A stretch of DNA of 64,000 nucleotides, from positions 558,001-622,000 of the forward strand of contig MSED01000015.1 in the NCBI GenBank assembly GCA_002099365.1, read 5' to 3'. Made by a program: the position numbers and the translations under genes. Below are positions 42,446-55,963 of this stretch, one piece after another. Within the stretch, counting starts at the first letter, position 1. Every line of letters begins with the position of its first letter. The notes below the pieces were generated by a model. The model made no database searches and was not told the origin of the DNA. It worked only from the letters and a program-made list of their open reading frames with translations. The DNA is from Phialophora verrucosa (taxonomy: Eukaryota; Ascomycota; Eurotiomycetes; Chaetothyriales; Herpotrichiellaceae).

Positions 42446-42695
42446 ATGGCGGGCGCACCTTCTGGAAAACCCGTCTGGAAAGGCAACCACCCCGTCGGCC
42501 AGATCAACGCCGCCCCCCGACTTTACAAATTCGCTGCAACAGGACTGGGAGCCGCGATGTGGTTTTTCGTAAGTTCCAAGGAGAAATGGCTGAGGTGCGG
42601 AACGAACGCCCAAGCTAACGGGGACATAGCTCTTTTACAGGATGAAGAAGGATGGCCCCGCGCTTTTGGGGTGGAAGCATCCTTGGGATCATTGA
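42446..42695 (+). CDS. Small mitochondrial complex I accessory subunit (AGGG/NDUFB2-like)
   Basis: Two exons, 42446-42568 and 42630-42695, with a 61-nt intron (GTAAGT donor, GCTAAC branch site, CATAG acceptor). The protein has 62 aa. It starts MAGAPSGKPVWKGNHPVG, then one hydrophobic segment (FAATGLGAAMWFFLFYRM) and ends KKDGPALLGWKHPWDH. The pattern of an N-terminal polar part, a MWFF helix, a short charged loop and a LGW-HPW end is that of fungal NADH:ubiquinone oxidoreductase small membrane-arm subunits, most like mammalian NDUFB2 (AGGG). Assignment to that subunit is by pattern, not by alignment. That it is a conserved small inner-membrane protein is more certain. It needs splicing to be recognised, since exon 2 codes only 21 residues. 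Confidence 0.8.
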
Positions 42696-43796
42696 GCGGG
42701 AGACGGAGATGACGGCGCATTGAATTGAGGGTCGAGGCGAACACGATCCGCGAGGAGGGGTTTAGAGACTGAGGCAGCGAGACGAACACAAATACAGGGC
42801 GAACACATCCGCATCGGCTTCGAAGGCGTCACATGCGGCGAAGAGGCCATGCAACGAGCATGACGGGTGAGCCACCAATTGTACATACATACATTCGGCT
42901 ACACAGGCATTGCGCGGCGTCAAAGGAGCTGTGCTGTCATATCTCAAGAAAGTGCATATCAAATGCCGAGCGGACAAAAACAACAGGGTACACAGCTTCC
43001 ATCGACATACCGCCCACAGACGAGAGAACAAGCCAACTAGTCCTACGTCGATGGTAATCCCCTTCCGACAGAGCGTTCCAAAAAGCATCAGCGACTGTGC
43101 TCCGAACGATGGTCGTGCAGCAGATGCGTGAGCCCCAGTAGTCCCACGCCTCAATCTGCTTTTTTCCTCAACTCGTCTCGACTCCTTCCCCTGCGTGAGC
43201 ACATCCACCCGGATGACTCCCACCGTGGTCAGGCCCTTCCTCTGGGCGTGCCCTTCGGTAAATGTGCTCTGCGTGCAAGAATTTGGAAGAAGTCCGTGAT
43301 GCGCGCCCAGGGCAATAGTCCCGCGACCGTAGATCGCATCGCACTGCCTCATCCGCGGCCTAGGTGCAGGACGTTGTGCCCGTCGTGACGCCGGGCAGAC
43401 TTCGAAGAGATGGAGAATCGCTGGACCAGCTCGTGCCTGTGAGGTCCCGCGTTGGAGGTTTTCTCACACGAACAACTCTTCAAAGGCGATTAAGCATGGA
43501 GACAGGCACATCACAAGACTTGATGTACTCGGTATGTACTGGGATAGACTTCGTTAATGCCGACAAAAGTCTGAGTCGGTAGTATCGTGATTGCGGGGAG
43601 TGGGCAACTTCATATGGCTATTTACTGCTGTATTCAAGCTAGGCAATAAATGGGCTCGTTGGGCGAGTGGTGATGCTGATATCGTGCATTTATTCTGAAG
43701 TAGTCAAGCTCCAGCTGGGAGTTATGCATGCCATGGCAAATCAAGCACGAGGAGTTTCTGCTCCTTGAATCTTTCTATCTGACAGGGTACAAGTGT
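42696..43796. other. Convergent spacer, complex I subunit / YPK9
   Basis: 1.1 kb. A 196-codon minus-strand open frame with an ATG at 43352 lacks any domain and has a Cys/Leu-rich random composition, so I do not call it. Otherwise only 3' untranslated sequence. Confidence 0.45.
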
Positions 43797-46700
43797 CTAT
43801 CCCCTCATATGTATCTCTTCGGCTATGATCTTATACTGCTTCCTCTTCTTCGGATGGGCCGGTCGAAGTTTTAACTTGACTCGCCCGATGAATTTCGCCA
43901 ATAACGGGAAGAAGTGGCGCTCTGTCAGATACGCCACTGCAAAGCCGGCGATCGCCAGTGCAAGTAAGAAGACATCATAGTCTGTAGACATTTCTGTCAG
44001 ATCCATAAACTTCATCAACCACTTGGCTGGGTCAAGAAGCATGTACAATGAAATGAGGAGCGCGGCGACGATCGTGACGCAGAAGGGCACATTCGTCGCC
44101 ATCGACTGTCGGAACGGTGGCCCTATGCTGAGGACCACGCTGGAGAGGGTGTACTGGAAGCAGGTGACCAGGAAAAGGGCAGTGTTCTGAGAGTTGTCGA
44201 CACTGGACTTTTGTTTGTCGACTCGGGGCGGTATGTACCAAGGTTGAGTCTGAACCGTTTCAAAGGCGACCAATTGTACAAGCAGCTGGAGTACGATCTG
44301 ACCAAGCAGCGGAGTCAGGACCTTCCGGGAGACGAGGCTCGCCGTCGGACGCTTCTTGCTCAAGACTGGATAAGCGCCGGTACACCCCATAAAGATGGCC
44401 AGTGGCAGGATCAAAGCCAGGTCGATGAACAGGAACTGGAAATCTCCGAGGTTGGATGCCGAAGCGTAGAGAAAGCTGACCGAGGTGAACTGGATTGCAG
44501 AGTACAAGCTCATGTACTTGAAACAGCAGAAGCTTGTGACGAGGGCTGCGCGACCTTCTTTGATCAGCGCTGGGACGCAGGAGATATCGAATATATGACT
44601 GGTGAATGGTGCAGCAACGGACGCTTCCGCTTCGGAGAGTGAAACGCCAACGTCTGCAGCCTTGAGCGCGCCGCAATCGTTGGCACCATCGCCACAAAAG
44701 CCGCAGCAGTAATCGATGCTCTGCATCTTCTCGACAAGTTCGTGCTTCTCGTCCGGGGACATTCGAGCGAAGACGGCACCTTTGACGAGCATCCTCTGCA
44801 AGACCTCGGTGGAGCCAAAGTCGATGACCCAACGGAAGGCATCTCCTGTGACCGCCAGAGTGTACTCACCAATAGCAAGCGCATCATATGGAGCAGCTGT
44901 ATCGTCCTCAGCGGAAAGCGGCATTGGGAGCAAGGTGTTTTCGTCAAGCTGATAGATCTGGTTGTCCACACTCTCCCAGGTGAGTCGTGCTTTCGGATCC
45001 ATCTTGTCGCCTTCAGCAAAATGGGGTACGAAACAATGTGCGTTACGATCGATGATGCCACACTCTCTTGCCACGCTGATAGCAGTGAGTATGTTGTCCC
45101 CAGTACACATGACGTTGCGGATGTTTGCTTCGTTCAGCTCCTCGATGATTTTTGTGGTGATCTCCTTCAGCTTGTTCTCGAAGATTATGAAGCCGATGAG
45201 TGAAAGGCGCGATTCGGCCTCGGATCTGTCCATATTCTGGATATCATCCCAGCTCAATCTGGAGACATATTTCGAGGCGCACGCAATGACACGGAAGCCT
45301 TTATGGGTGTAGTAGCTGAGTAGATCGTCAAAGTCGTCAGGAATGCTGGATGGGGTGCAGATGTCTTTCATGACCTCGGGAGCCCCCTTGACGTAGATGT
45401 TGGCACCAGGATCACCCTGCTGGCGGACAATGACGCTGGCTCGTCTCAGATGCGACACAAACTCGAAGGAATGTAGAACCCCCAACTCGACTCGGACTGG
45501 GTTGTCGTTGTCCTGCGACTCATCCAAGTCGTATTCGAGACCATGCGGTGGGCGAGCGACGCTGGGCGCAGGTTGATGTGTTCCTGGTTCGACGAAATGA
45601 TTTGTGTTGCGAGAGCCTTCCTCGAATGACCACTCGGTGAATTGAAACATCTTGAAATCAAGAGGGTCGCCGATCAGCTCCTCGTCGACAAGGCGGAGGG
45701 AATGACAGGTTGCCATGGTGTAGAGCATGTTCTTGTTGACCCTATAGTCGATTGTGGGATCGCGATCGTACAGCGCCGGAGGAAGAAGCTCGCGTGCTTC
45801 CTCTAGTATGTCACCAAACCGAATCTCTGGATGCTGTACAAGGCGTACGCCCAGCACATCGAGGCCGTCCTCAGTCAGCGTTCCCGTCTTATCGAAACAT
45901 ACCACGTCAAGCTTTCCCGCAACGTTGACTCTTTGAGGACTGATGCAGAAGATTTGTTGCTTCCTTAGCCGTGATAGTGCGAAATTGGTGCCGATAGTCA
46001 GAGTTGCAGGGAGAGCTGGGGGAACTACGATGGTAATGAGATCCAAGGCTCTGACGATGATGAGATGCCATGCCAGACCAAGCTTGACAAAGTTGATGAA
46101 GGAGGCGACAAACCCGATCGCGGCGATGAAACCCATGACTGAAATGTACCGAAAGGAGTCACGGTAGAACTTGAACCCCGATGGTTTAGGAAAGAGCATG
46201 GATCTCACCAATGCGCCCTTGGTTGTATTAAAGCCGGTGCGGACAACCATCGCGAGGGCGACGGCTTCGTCATCGTCGGTATCCTGCGGTCGTCGAGCGC
46301 GAATGATCTTGGTCCCGCAGAACAGGAAATACCGAGCTACGCTGGGGTGAATCGACGTGGCTCCAAGATCGACATAGGGGAGCGCCTCGTCGGTGATGGG
46401 AATTTTGGATACGGGAATAGATTCACCTGCAGCTATTAGCCCCGCCCATGGTGTCATTCGTCGACTATACCTGTCAGCATGCTCTCATTAATGATACAGT
46501 CACCCGCAAGAAGCAGGCTGTCGCAAGGAAGTTGTGTCAGCGAGGGATCGGAAACCTCATAGACGTCACCGGGGACAAGTTCGCTCGAGAGTGCCGCACG
46601 CCCTACATGGGAATTAGCAATCGCATGATATGATAATTGCAAGACCTACAGAAGCCGTTGCGAAGCACACGGACGTCACAATCGAAGCGAGAGATCTCCC

Positions 46701-48040
46701 TCAGGCGGCGCATCGTCTGCAAAGTTATCAGCATCAGTGGCACGGCCGATATGAGGATCACCCACCGAACGAGTCTCGATGACTGTAGTGGTGATGGAGA
46801 AGACCGAGATCAGAAATATGGCCGCTGCATAGTAATAGTACTCGTCCATCGACCAGAGGATGAGACTGGCAATCTGAAAGACGTAGAAAGGATGAAAGGC
46901 CTTTGAATGTCAGCTTCTGTCAGGAGATGAGAGCTTTGGACGACCGACCTCATCCAGCAGCAGTTCAGGGATAGTCTTCTGATGGATCTCGATCAGATTC
47001 TTGCCAAATACTTGTTCTCGAGGCTCCCTCTCCTCAGCATCAAGTCCTTCGCGAAGCGCCTTGACCGACGTCCATTGCGGGTCCCACCAGTCGTTGTTCA
47101 ACACGAACTTGTCCTCTAATGGATGATACAAAAGCCTCATGTATCGGTAGTCGACAAATCGAAGGCGTGGCAACTCGGCGTCTTCGTCGTACCGATGTCC
47201 ATTCATCTTCTCCTTGCTCGGGGCGGAGAAGACACTTGACATCGGGTGGCCATACTCCTCCGAAGAGACATTGTGTACCGTGAACTCGCCCCATTGGTTC
47301 TGAAACTTCTTAGCCTTCCTCTTGGGACGTTTTTGCTCTGGGCCATAGCTCACCTCTACGACAACCCAAGAGCATTTTCTGAGCGGGGCAGGAGATCCAA
47401 CAAGAGACATGCGCCACCGAGGCATCCAGCGGAGCACCAGATATCCAACCCCGGCGGTTAGGACACAGATTGCCAGGTATGTGAGGTAGCCCAGGTTGCT
47501 GGTTCTGAAGCCCGCGATGGCCATTGTCAAATCCTCGGTCTCGATATATAGCTTCTGACTGAAATTGCCGCCATCGTCGTGCTTCTGAGTGTCGCTTCTC
47601 GCCGAATCATGCCTTCGGAGGAGTGGTTGGTCGGCCGACGATCGATACCGACTCGAACTCTTGCGCTGGGGAGTTCCTTGCTCGACACCAGCCTCCAAAT
47701 CTCGAGCTCCATCAGGTACATGGCCCAGCTCGTCGTCGTCGCTTTCAATCGCTTCCTCGTCGGAATAAATGTCTGGGGTTGTCTCTTGATCCTCCTGCTC
47801 TTGGAAATACGTGAAGCTGGCGATGCTTCCAGCGCGGCGGCGGGGTAGGGCGTACTGGAAGCCTGTAACGCTGGACGGCACTGACTCCGATATGGGCCCG
47901 CTGAAAATGTCATCACTCGACATTTCTACCTGGGAGAGAATGGAAGCCGCGTTCGAAAGATTCGAGTCTCTTCTCTGCATTGAACGTCGCCCTGCGCTCG
48001 AGCTGCGCCGGAAGGACCGACGAGGTCCATCGATGTCCAT
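43797..48040 (-). CDS. YPK9: P5B-type cation-transporting ATPase (Ypk9/ATP13A2 family)
   Basis: Five exons, 46949-48040, 46766-46900, 46650-46716, 46471-46602 and 43797-46426, with introns of 48, 49, 47 and 44 nt. The sum of 4056 nt gives 1351 aa. The start is MDIDGPRRSFRRS; upstream sequence has no in-frame ATG. A disordered N-terminus of about 165 residues, with acidic patches, precedes the P5B N-terminal membrane domain. Family motifs are RFVDYRYMRLLYHP, the actuator SMLTGES (split by the last intron), the P5B signature VVPPALPATLT (about 610-620), CFDKTGTLTEDGLD with the phosphorylated Asp at 654, and CGDGANDCGALKAADVG. The PPALP form separates it from ER P5A (Spf1). Relatives export polyamines from the lysosome or vacuole and protect from metals. 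Expected at the vacuolar membrane. Confidence 0.95.
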
Positions 48041-48692
48041 GGCGGGCGGTGAGGTGCCTGTTGCGGCACAACGTGTAGACCTTCTAGAGCATGTCGGTCT
48101 GCCGATGAGGTACAAAGTAATTAAGGGTTGCCCAAGCACTACTCGGTGCTCCGCGCCAGCATTGAGATAGCACGATAGGTACTCGTGGTCGAACGCTCCA
48201 TAGAATTTCAGGGTGCCGCACTATGACGTCCAGGCATGACAGAAAAGAGCCCGACAGCAATTACTGTGTACTGGATTTGCTGTCTCTGCTGTTTCTGTTG
48301 CTCCAAGCGCGTCCTGGTCGGGCATAGCGTGGACAAGCCCTGGGTGGGTGGCCACAATCTGGCGCGGGATTGCCCAGCGTGAAAGGGAAATGGGGTGGGC
48401 GGGAAGTTTTAGGTTGAGTTGTATCGTCAATCTTCGAGTCGACCGACACTTGCACCTTTCAACGTTTCTACATCACTGCTATCCTTCCATTCTTCGACGT
48501 TCTCACACCGACGTCCTCAGTTCTTGGGCTGTGACGGTGACAACGTCATTGTTGAGTGGCGGTCGTGAAAAAAACTTTGACCGCAGTTTCACTTTAAAAG
48601 TCGCCGTGACCAGGACAGTTGACTCCCAACATCCCACAACTTCCGAATTTTCACTCTGTCGGACTTGTCACACGAAGACTGCGACAGCCGCC
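48041..48692. promoter_or_regulatory. Divergent promoter of YPK9 and NAP1
   Basis: 652 bp between the two start codons. No clear TATA box. No coding signal. Confidence 0.5.
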
Positions 48693-50128
48693 ATGGCGTC
48701 AGAAATACCCAAGCGCAGCAATTTCACCGCGCCTACACCTCAGAACAGTGCGTGGTTACTTTCTGCCCACTCGTAGGAAGCCGCTCACAGTTTTGCACAG
48801 CACCTGCGTCGAACGCACCCATCTCAAGTCATGCCGCCCAGCCAGGTGTCCCATCGATTGAGGAAGGTGAGCATGACCCGCCCGTGGAAGCCCTTCGATT
48901 TTCTTCCAAAATACTGATGTTGCAAAGAGGATCTCGATCGAGCGGCCAGCATGTTTGCTCGGAATCCGTAAGTGTCTCCCAGCCATCAGGTTGTCTATCA
49001 GAAACGCCATTGTGACTGCGTACTCAATATTCTACGTACTGACAATTTTCTCAGAGCGCTAGTTCAGATGATGGAGGCGAAACTGGGTGGGCTGATCGGC
49101 CGCTCCTCCGGATACGTCGAGTCATTGCCTGCTCAGGTGCGTCGTCGAGTCGACGGTCTAAAGGGCATCCAGAAAGACCATGCAAAGCTAGAGGCAGAAT
49201 TCCAAGAAGAGGTGTTACAGCTTGAGAAGAAGTACTTCGCCAAGTTCACCCCTCTCTACGTCAAGCGCGCCAAAATCGTCAACGGCGAAGCCGAGCCTAC
49301 CGAAGACGAAGTCATTGCCGGAAAGGCAAAGGATGACGAGGACGAGGAGGAAGGCGAGGAGGAGAAAAAGGAGGAGACACCCGCAGACGATACAAAGGGT
49401 ATCCCAGAGTTCTGGCTGTCCGCCATGAAGAACCAAATCTCCCTCGCCGAACTCATCACCGACCGCGACGAGGAAGCGCTCAGATCTTTGACCGACATCC
49501 GCATGGAATATCTCGATCGCCCAGGTTTCCGCCTGATCTTCGAGTTCGCCCCTAATGACTTCTTCACAAACAAGACCATTTCAAAAACATACTTCTATCG
49601 GGAGGAGAGTGGCTACGGTGGAGACTTCATCTATGACCATGCCGAGGGCGACAAGATTGACTGGAAGGCTGGGAAAGATCTGACCGTGAGAGTTGAGAGC
49701 AAGAAGCAGAGGAACAAGAGTGCGCAAGCCATCCCCCCCAACAAGGACTGATTGCTGACAATTAAACAGACACGAAGCAGACCCGAGTCATCAAGAAGAC
49801 AGTGCCTACGGAGTCATTCTTCAACTTCTTCGCACCCCCAGCGGCGCCCGGCGAGGAAGATGAGGTTGCATCCGACATTGAAGAACGCCTCGAGCTTGAC
49901 TACCAGCTGGGCGAGGACATCAAAGAGAAACTTATTCCTCGCGCCATTGACTGGTTCACTGGCGAAGCTCTGGCCTTTGAAGAATTTGAGGACGCCGAAG
50001 AAGGCGAGTTTGACGACGACGAGGAAGACGATGACGAGGACGAAGAGGAGGCCGAGTCTGACGAAGATGACGAGGAAGAGGGTGGAAAGCCTCGTTCTCA
50101 GCAGACATCAGAATGCAAGAACCAGTAG
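48693..50128 (+). CDS. NAP1: Nucleosome assembly protein 1
   Basis: Five exons, 48693-48747, 48801-48866, 48928-48967, 49055-49719 and 49770-50128, with introns of 53, 61, 87 and 50 nt. The sum of 1185 nt gives 394 aa (yeast 417). The start is MASEIPKRSNFTAPTPQNTP. The NAP core has a long dimerisation helix (VDGLKGIQKDHAKLEAEF, then EEVLQLEKKYFAKF) and an acidic loop (DEDEEEGEEEKKEE). The earmuff and sheet region includes GIPEFWLSAMKN, RLIFEFAPNDFF, SKTYFYREE and IDWKAGKDLT. SFFNFF follows, and the C-terminus is strongly acidic (about 345-385). It shuttles H2A-H2B and has a mitotic role in yeast. Exon 2 (66 nt) is phase-symmetric. Upstream it shares a promoter with YPK9. Confidence 0.96.
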
Positions 50129-51140
50129 GCACAGCTTCTCAAGGACAGACTTGAAAGATTGTGTCTACTTGGATGGGAGCAGTAGGTCTGAGGCACGCTG
50201 TTGAGGCAGGAGATGCGCATACCGCTGCCCCGCACACTGTGATCGGTGCGCATACTGACCGGCGTGGAGCATGATGGGCGTTTGAGAATGCTGCTGAGAT
50301 CCATTTCATTGATAGCGTGTGCGTGTGACGGCACAACGGGCTACCCAAGCCCATGGCGGTCCTTTCCTCCAGTCGCGTCATGAAATCGAAGTCCATCTGT
50401 GGGTTTCCATACGGCGTTGAGACGGGACAAGAGAAAAGAGCAACAGAACATTCCCTAACCAGCATTCCAGCAGTAGGTACTACTTGGAGACGTTTTCCAG
50501 CCTAGGATTAGCCGGGTTAATCAAGAAGAAAAAGCGGCTTCCTCGTGCGTATCTCCCGGACCTGGGATCTGCTTGTATATCCAGTGTAGGAACATCGTGG
50601 GCGGATCTCATAGAAGGCGCGCCGAAGGCTGTCACAGGCTTGCAGCAACTGCAGTTAACCCTTGATCGTGCAGACAGGCGCCAAAAGGGGGTGCTTAGGT
50701 TAAGCCCATCAGCGCACTCCGGACAATTTATGAGGCTCCCGGGGCCTGTGGTGGAGAGCCAGGGCGAGCCAGGGGCTGGCGATGAAGCTGCGCTTGGGTA
50801 GAAACGGCTTAGTGACGCTGCGGACCCTTCTGTCCTGGCGCACGCGTCTTGCTGCACCCGAGAACTTTCTGACACCCGCAAACTTGTCCCCAAGAAAGTC
50901 ACGGCCAGCCGCACCTCAGCGCAGGCCCTTGTACACACACCTCTCAATCACCGTCTCATCACTATCATTGACCTCTTTCCTGCCTGTTAGTCCCCTTGCT
51001 GGTCTTCCATCGAGCCCCTTCCGGGCCGGAGAAATCGATTGACACGTCTTCAGGCACCTCCTCGCATCTCCCGAATACATGGCTGTCCTCACTGGCAATA
51101 CTTGAGATTTCAGCGCACGCGTTGATCTTGACCGCCCACG
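50129..51140. other. Spacer NAP1 / myosin V
   Basis: 1.0 kb with the NAP1 3' UTR and the myosin promoter. The last 250 bp is CT-rich, typical of a fungal leader. No open frame with domain features. Confidence 0.5.
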
Positions 51141-54100
51141 ATGGCGAGCTGGGAAGTTGGTACCCGGGCCTGGTTCCCAAACCAGGCCGAGGGCTTCATT
51201 CCCGGCGAGCTGGCGGAGCGGAAGTCATTAGGAGACGGGAAGATAGCCCTCGTCTTCACCCTCTCGGACGAGTCCAAGCAAATCGTCGAAACCACAGAGA
51301 CTGCGCTTCTCGACACGCAGAATGCCTCCCTCCCGCCTCTGATGAATCCTCCCATGTTTGAGGCCGCCGAAGATCTGACAAATCTGTCCCATCTGAATGA
51401 GCCAGCCATTCTGCAGGCCATCAAGCTTCGTTATGCACAGAAAGAGATATACACGTACAGCGGTATCGTCCTCATAGCAACCAATCCCTTTGCGCGTGTG
51501 GACTCCCTCTACGTGCCCCAGATGGTGCAAGTGTATACCGGGAAGCAAAGAGCTTCACAAGCACCTCATCTGTTTGCAATCGCGGAAGAGGCATACACAG
51601 ACATGTTACGGGACTCGCGGAATCAGACTGTCGTCGTGTCGGGAGAGTCTGGCGCCGGTAAAACTGTCAGTGCTAAATACATCATGCGCTACTTCGCCAC
51701 AAGAGGAACCCCTGGGCAGGCGACCAAGGGTACCAAACCAAGGGCTGATGCCATCAGCGAGACCGAGGAGCAGATCCTGGCAACCAACCCGGTCATGGAA
51801 GCATTCGGCAACGCGAAGACCACGAGGAACGACAATTCTTCTCGGTTCGGAAAATATATCGAAATCATGTTCGACACGAATACCGACATCATCGGTGCTC
51901 GGATCAGAACGTATCTGCTGGAACGGTCAAGACTCGTGTTCCAGCCGTTGAAAGAGAGGAATTACCATATATTCTACCAACTGGTGGCCGGCGCCACTGA
52001 AGAGGAGAGACAAGAGCTTGGTCTGCTGTCAGTAGAGGAGTTCGACTACCTCAATCAGGGAAACGAGCCGACCATCGACGGCGTGGACGATGCCGCCGAG
52101 TTCACAGCCACGAGGAAGTCGCTGACCACAATCAACGTCTCTCAGGCCTCGCAGAAGGAGATCTTCCGAGTACTCGCAGCTCTTCTGCATATTGGCAACA
52201 TCAAGATTACCGCCACCCGAACTGACTCGACCCTTTCCTCGAGCGAGCCGTCCGTGGTCAAGGCCTGTGAGATTTTGGGTATCGATGCCGGCGACTTTGC
52301 GAAATGGACGGTGAAGAAGCAGCTCATCACGCGAGGAGAGAAGATCACCTCGAATCTCACTCAACAGCAGGCCACCGTCGTGCGGGATTCCGTCGCCAAA
52401 TTCATCTACTCCAGTCTGTTTGACTGGTTGGTCGAGACCATCAATCATGGCCTTGCGACTGATGAAGTTCTTCAGCGACTCAACACCTTCATTGGCGTGC
52501 TCGATATCTATGGGTTTGAACACTTTGCGAAGAACTCCTTCGAGCAGTTTTGCATCAATTACGCCAATGAAAAGCTCCAGCAGGAATTCAACCAACATGT
52601 ATTCAAACTTGAGCAGGAAGAGTACATGCGAGAAGAGATCGACTGGACTTTTATTGACTTTTCCGACAATCAGCCTTGTATCGATCTGATCGAAGGAAAA
52701 CTGGGTATATTGTCCCTTTTAGACGAGGAATCCAGGCTTCCCATGGGTTCAGACGAGCAGTTCGTGACAAAACTCCACCATCATTTCGCTGCAGATAAGC
52801 AAAAGTTCTACAAGAAGCCACGATTTGGCAAGTCGGCCTTTACAGTTTGTCATTACGCCCTTGATGTCACCTACGAGTCCGATGGCTTCATCGACAAGAA
52901 CCGCGATACGGTACCTGATGAACAGATGGAAGTTCTTAAGAAGTCCACGAACCGCTTCTTGGTAGAGGTGCTTGAGGTTGCCGCGTCGGTCAGAGAAAAG
53001 GACTCCGCCCAGACCTCGTCGAAAACGGTTGCCCCTGGCGGAGGACGCCGAGTCGGGGTGGCTGTTAATCGCAAGCCCACTCTGGGCGGTATCTTCAAGA
53101 GCTCTTTGATCGAGCTCATGCAAACCATTAACTCGACAGATGCACATTACATCCGGTGCATCAAGCCCAACGAGGCAAAGGAATCATGGAAGTTTGAGGG
53201 CCCCATGGTGTTGAATCAACTCCGCGCTTGCGGTGTCCTCGAAACCGTCCGCATCAGCACTGCCGGTTACCCAACGCGATGGACCTACGAGGAATTTGCG
53301 CTCCGCTATTACATGCTGTGCCGATCGGCAGAATGGACGACCGAGATTCGTACCATGGCACAAAATATTCTGGTCAAAGCGCTAGGCAAACTTGGCCACG
53401 AAAAATCGGACAAATATCAGCTTGGTTTGACGAAGATATTCTTCCGTGCCGGCATGCTCGCTTTCCTGGAAAACCTTCGGTCGGCCCGTCTCAAAGAGTG
53501 CGCCATCATGATCCAGAAGAATTTGCGCGCGAAATACTACCGCCACAAGTACCTCGACGCTCGACAGTCCGTCCTCGACTTTCAAGCCGCCACACGCGCA
53601 TTCCTCGCCCGAAGGAAAGCGGAGGAAACAAGACGGACCAAAGCCGCCACCGATATCCAGAGAATGTGGAGGGGCCAAAAGGTGCGAAAAGATTATATTC
53701 GAATCAGAAGCAACCTGATCTTGTTCGAATCTATTGCCAAAGGTTATCTGTGCAGGAAGAACATCCTCGAAACCCGCATTGGCAATGCGGCCATCACCAT
53801 TCAGCGGGCGTTCCGCTCGTGGCGAGCACTACGTGCCTGGAGGCAACACCGCAGAAAGGTGGTTATTATACAGAACTTGTGGCGCGGTAGGGTTGCCCGG
53901 CGAGACTACAAGACGATGCGTGAGGAGGCACGCGATCTGAAGCAGATCTCGTACAAACTTGAGAACAAGGTCGTAGAACTTACACAGTCGCTTGGAGCTC
54001 TGAAACGAGAGAACAAGGGTCTCATCTCGCAACTGGAGAACTATGAGAGCCAACTGAAGTCGTGGAGGTCAAGACACAACGCCCTGGAAACCCGGTCTCG

Positions 54101-55963
54101 GGAACTCCAAAGCGAGGCCAACCAAGCCGGCATTATCGCAGCGCGGTTAGCTGCCCTGGAAGAAGATCACGCCAAGCTGCAGAGCAGTCACGATGAGCAC
54201 ATGGGCAACGCCAAGCGACTGCAAGAAGAAGAACGCAAACTGCGGGAGTCGCTCAAAACTTCCAATGCCGAGCTCGAGAGCCTCCGGCAATCCGTGTCGA
54301 CGCATGAGAGCGAAAAGGGCACGCTGAGGCAGCAAATCAATGAGCTGCAGGATCAGCTTGAGATCGCCAGACGCGCACCACCTCCGCCTGCAATGAACGG
54401 CACCGCCAACGGAGAATATGCCAACGGCACCTCGCAGCTGGCGAATGGCCTGATCAATCTCGTCTCCTCCAAAAAGCCCATCAAACGACGAAGTGCTGGA
54501 GCCGCTGAAAGAAGCGAATTGGACCGGTACAGTGGCGCGTACAGCGCTCGTCCTATGTCGATGGCGATTGACACCCATAGCAAGACTCTCTCCGGCTCTA
54601 CCTTCAATCCCGTCTTGGATAGCGTTGAAGTGGAACTTGAAAACCTCCTTGCTCAGGAGGAAGAGCTCAACGACGAAGTCACGATGGGTCTTATTCGAGG
54701 CATCAAGATCCCGCAGCCCGGTGCCAACCCTCCTCCCACGGACAAAGAGGTCTTGTTCCCATCCTACCTCATCAATCTGGTGACTTCGGAGATGTGGAAC
54801 AACGGTTTCGTCAAGGAATCCGAGCGCTTCCTCGCCAATGTCATGCAGTCCATCCAACAAGAAGTTATGCAACACGAAGGAGAGGAAGCGATCAACCCCG
54901 GGGCGTTCTGGCTGTCTAACGTTCACGAGATGTTGTCCTTTGTCTTCCTGGCGGAGGACTGGTACGAAGCTCAAAAGACCGACAACTATGAGTATGATCG
55001 CCTGCTTGAAATTGTCAAGCACGACCTGGAGAGTCTCGAGTTCAACATCTACCACACCTGGATGAAGGTGCTGAAGAAGAAACTGCACAAGATGATTGTG
55101 CCTGCCATCATCGAATCGCAGTCGCTTCCAGGTTTCGTCACTAACGAGAGCAACCGCTTCCTGGGCAAGTTGCTCCCATCGAACAATACCCCCGCCTACA
55201 GCATGGACAACCTGCTCAGCCTCTTGAATAATGTCTTCAAAGCCATGAAGGCCTACTATCTGGAAGACAGCATCATCACCCAAACAGTGACCGAACTTCT
55301 GCGTCTTGTCGGTGTTACGGCTTTCAACGACCTGCTCATGAGGCGAAACTTCCTCTCGTGGAAGCGTGGGCTGCAAATCAACTACAACATTACTAGGATT
55401 GAAGAATGGTGCAAGAGCCACGACATGCCCGAGGGCACGTTGCAGCTGGAGCATCTCATGCAAGCGACCAAATTGCTGCAACTGAAGAAAGCTACGCTCA
55501 ACGATATCGAGATCATCCAGGACATCTGCTGGATGCTGTCGCCCAATCAGATTCAAAAACTGCTCAATCAGTATCTCGTCGCGGACTACGAACAGCCCAT
55601 TAACGGTGAGATCATGAAAGCCGTGGCCTCGAGAGTGACTGAGAAGAGTGACGTGCTGCTGCTTGCTCCGGTGGACATGGAAGACAGCGGGCCTTATGAG
55701 ATTGCTGAGCCGAGAGTCATCACCGCATTGGAGACGTATACCCCGTCATGTAAGTTCTTGTCCCCCGTGGGTTCGACCTCAGTGCATTCCCTGTCGCAAC
55801 GAAGACTATTTCGATCCTGTGCTGACTGTGACGCGCGACAGGGCTCCAAACACCGCGTCTCAAGCGCCTAGCAGAGATCGTCTCTGCACAAGCCATGGCT
55901 CAGCAAGAGCAGCAAGGTATCCCGGACGGAGCGATCAGTGATTCAGAAGCCATTGGTGCCTGA
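51141..55963 (+). CDS. MYO2: Class V myosin heavy chain
   Basis: Two exons, 51141-55749 and 55842-55963, with a 92-nt intron near the end. The protein has 1576 aa (yeast Myo2 1574). Domains in order: an SH3-like subdomain from MASWEVGTRAWFP; the motor, with P-loop GESGAGKT at 168-175, the NNSSRFGKYIEI-like switch 1 (NDNSSRFGKY), DIYGFEHF in switch 2, and the actin-binding YIRCIKPN; about six IQ motifs (770-910, such as IQRAFRSWRALRAW) for calmodulin or light chains; a coiled coil (about 930-1090); and a cargo-binding DIL domain (about 1290-1540). Splicing replaces a spurious tail with PSWLQTPRLKRLAEIVSAQA and an end at GA. It carries secretory vesicles and organelles along actin cables to the hyphal tip. 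It is the only class V myosin in the window. Confidence 0.97.

Noticed and set aside
42762..43352. 196-codon minus-strand open frame with an ATG
   Set aside because: Composition looks random (many Cys and Leu, no helices or motifs), it lies in a convergent 3' spacer and no splice partners are visible. Could be revisited with RNA-seq.
50480..50947. 155-codon minus-strand open frame between NAP1 and myosin
   Set aside because: No motif, and it lies over the myosin promoter.
54147..55556. 469-codon minus-strand open frame
   Set aside because: Antisense to the myosin V coiled coil and DIL domain.
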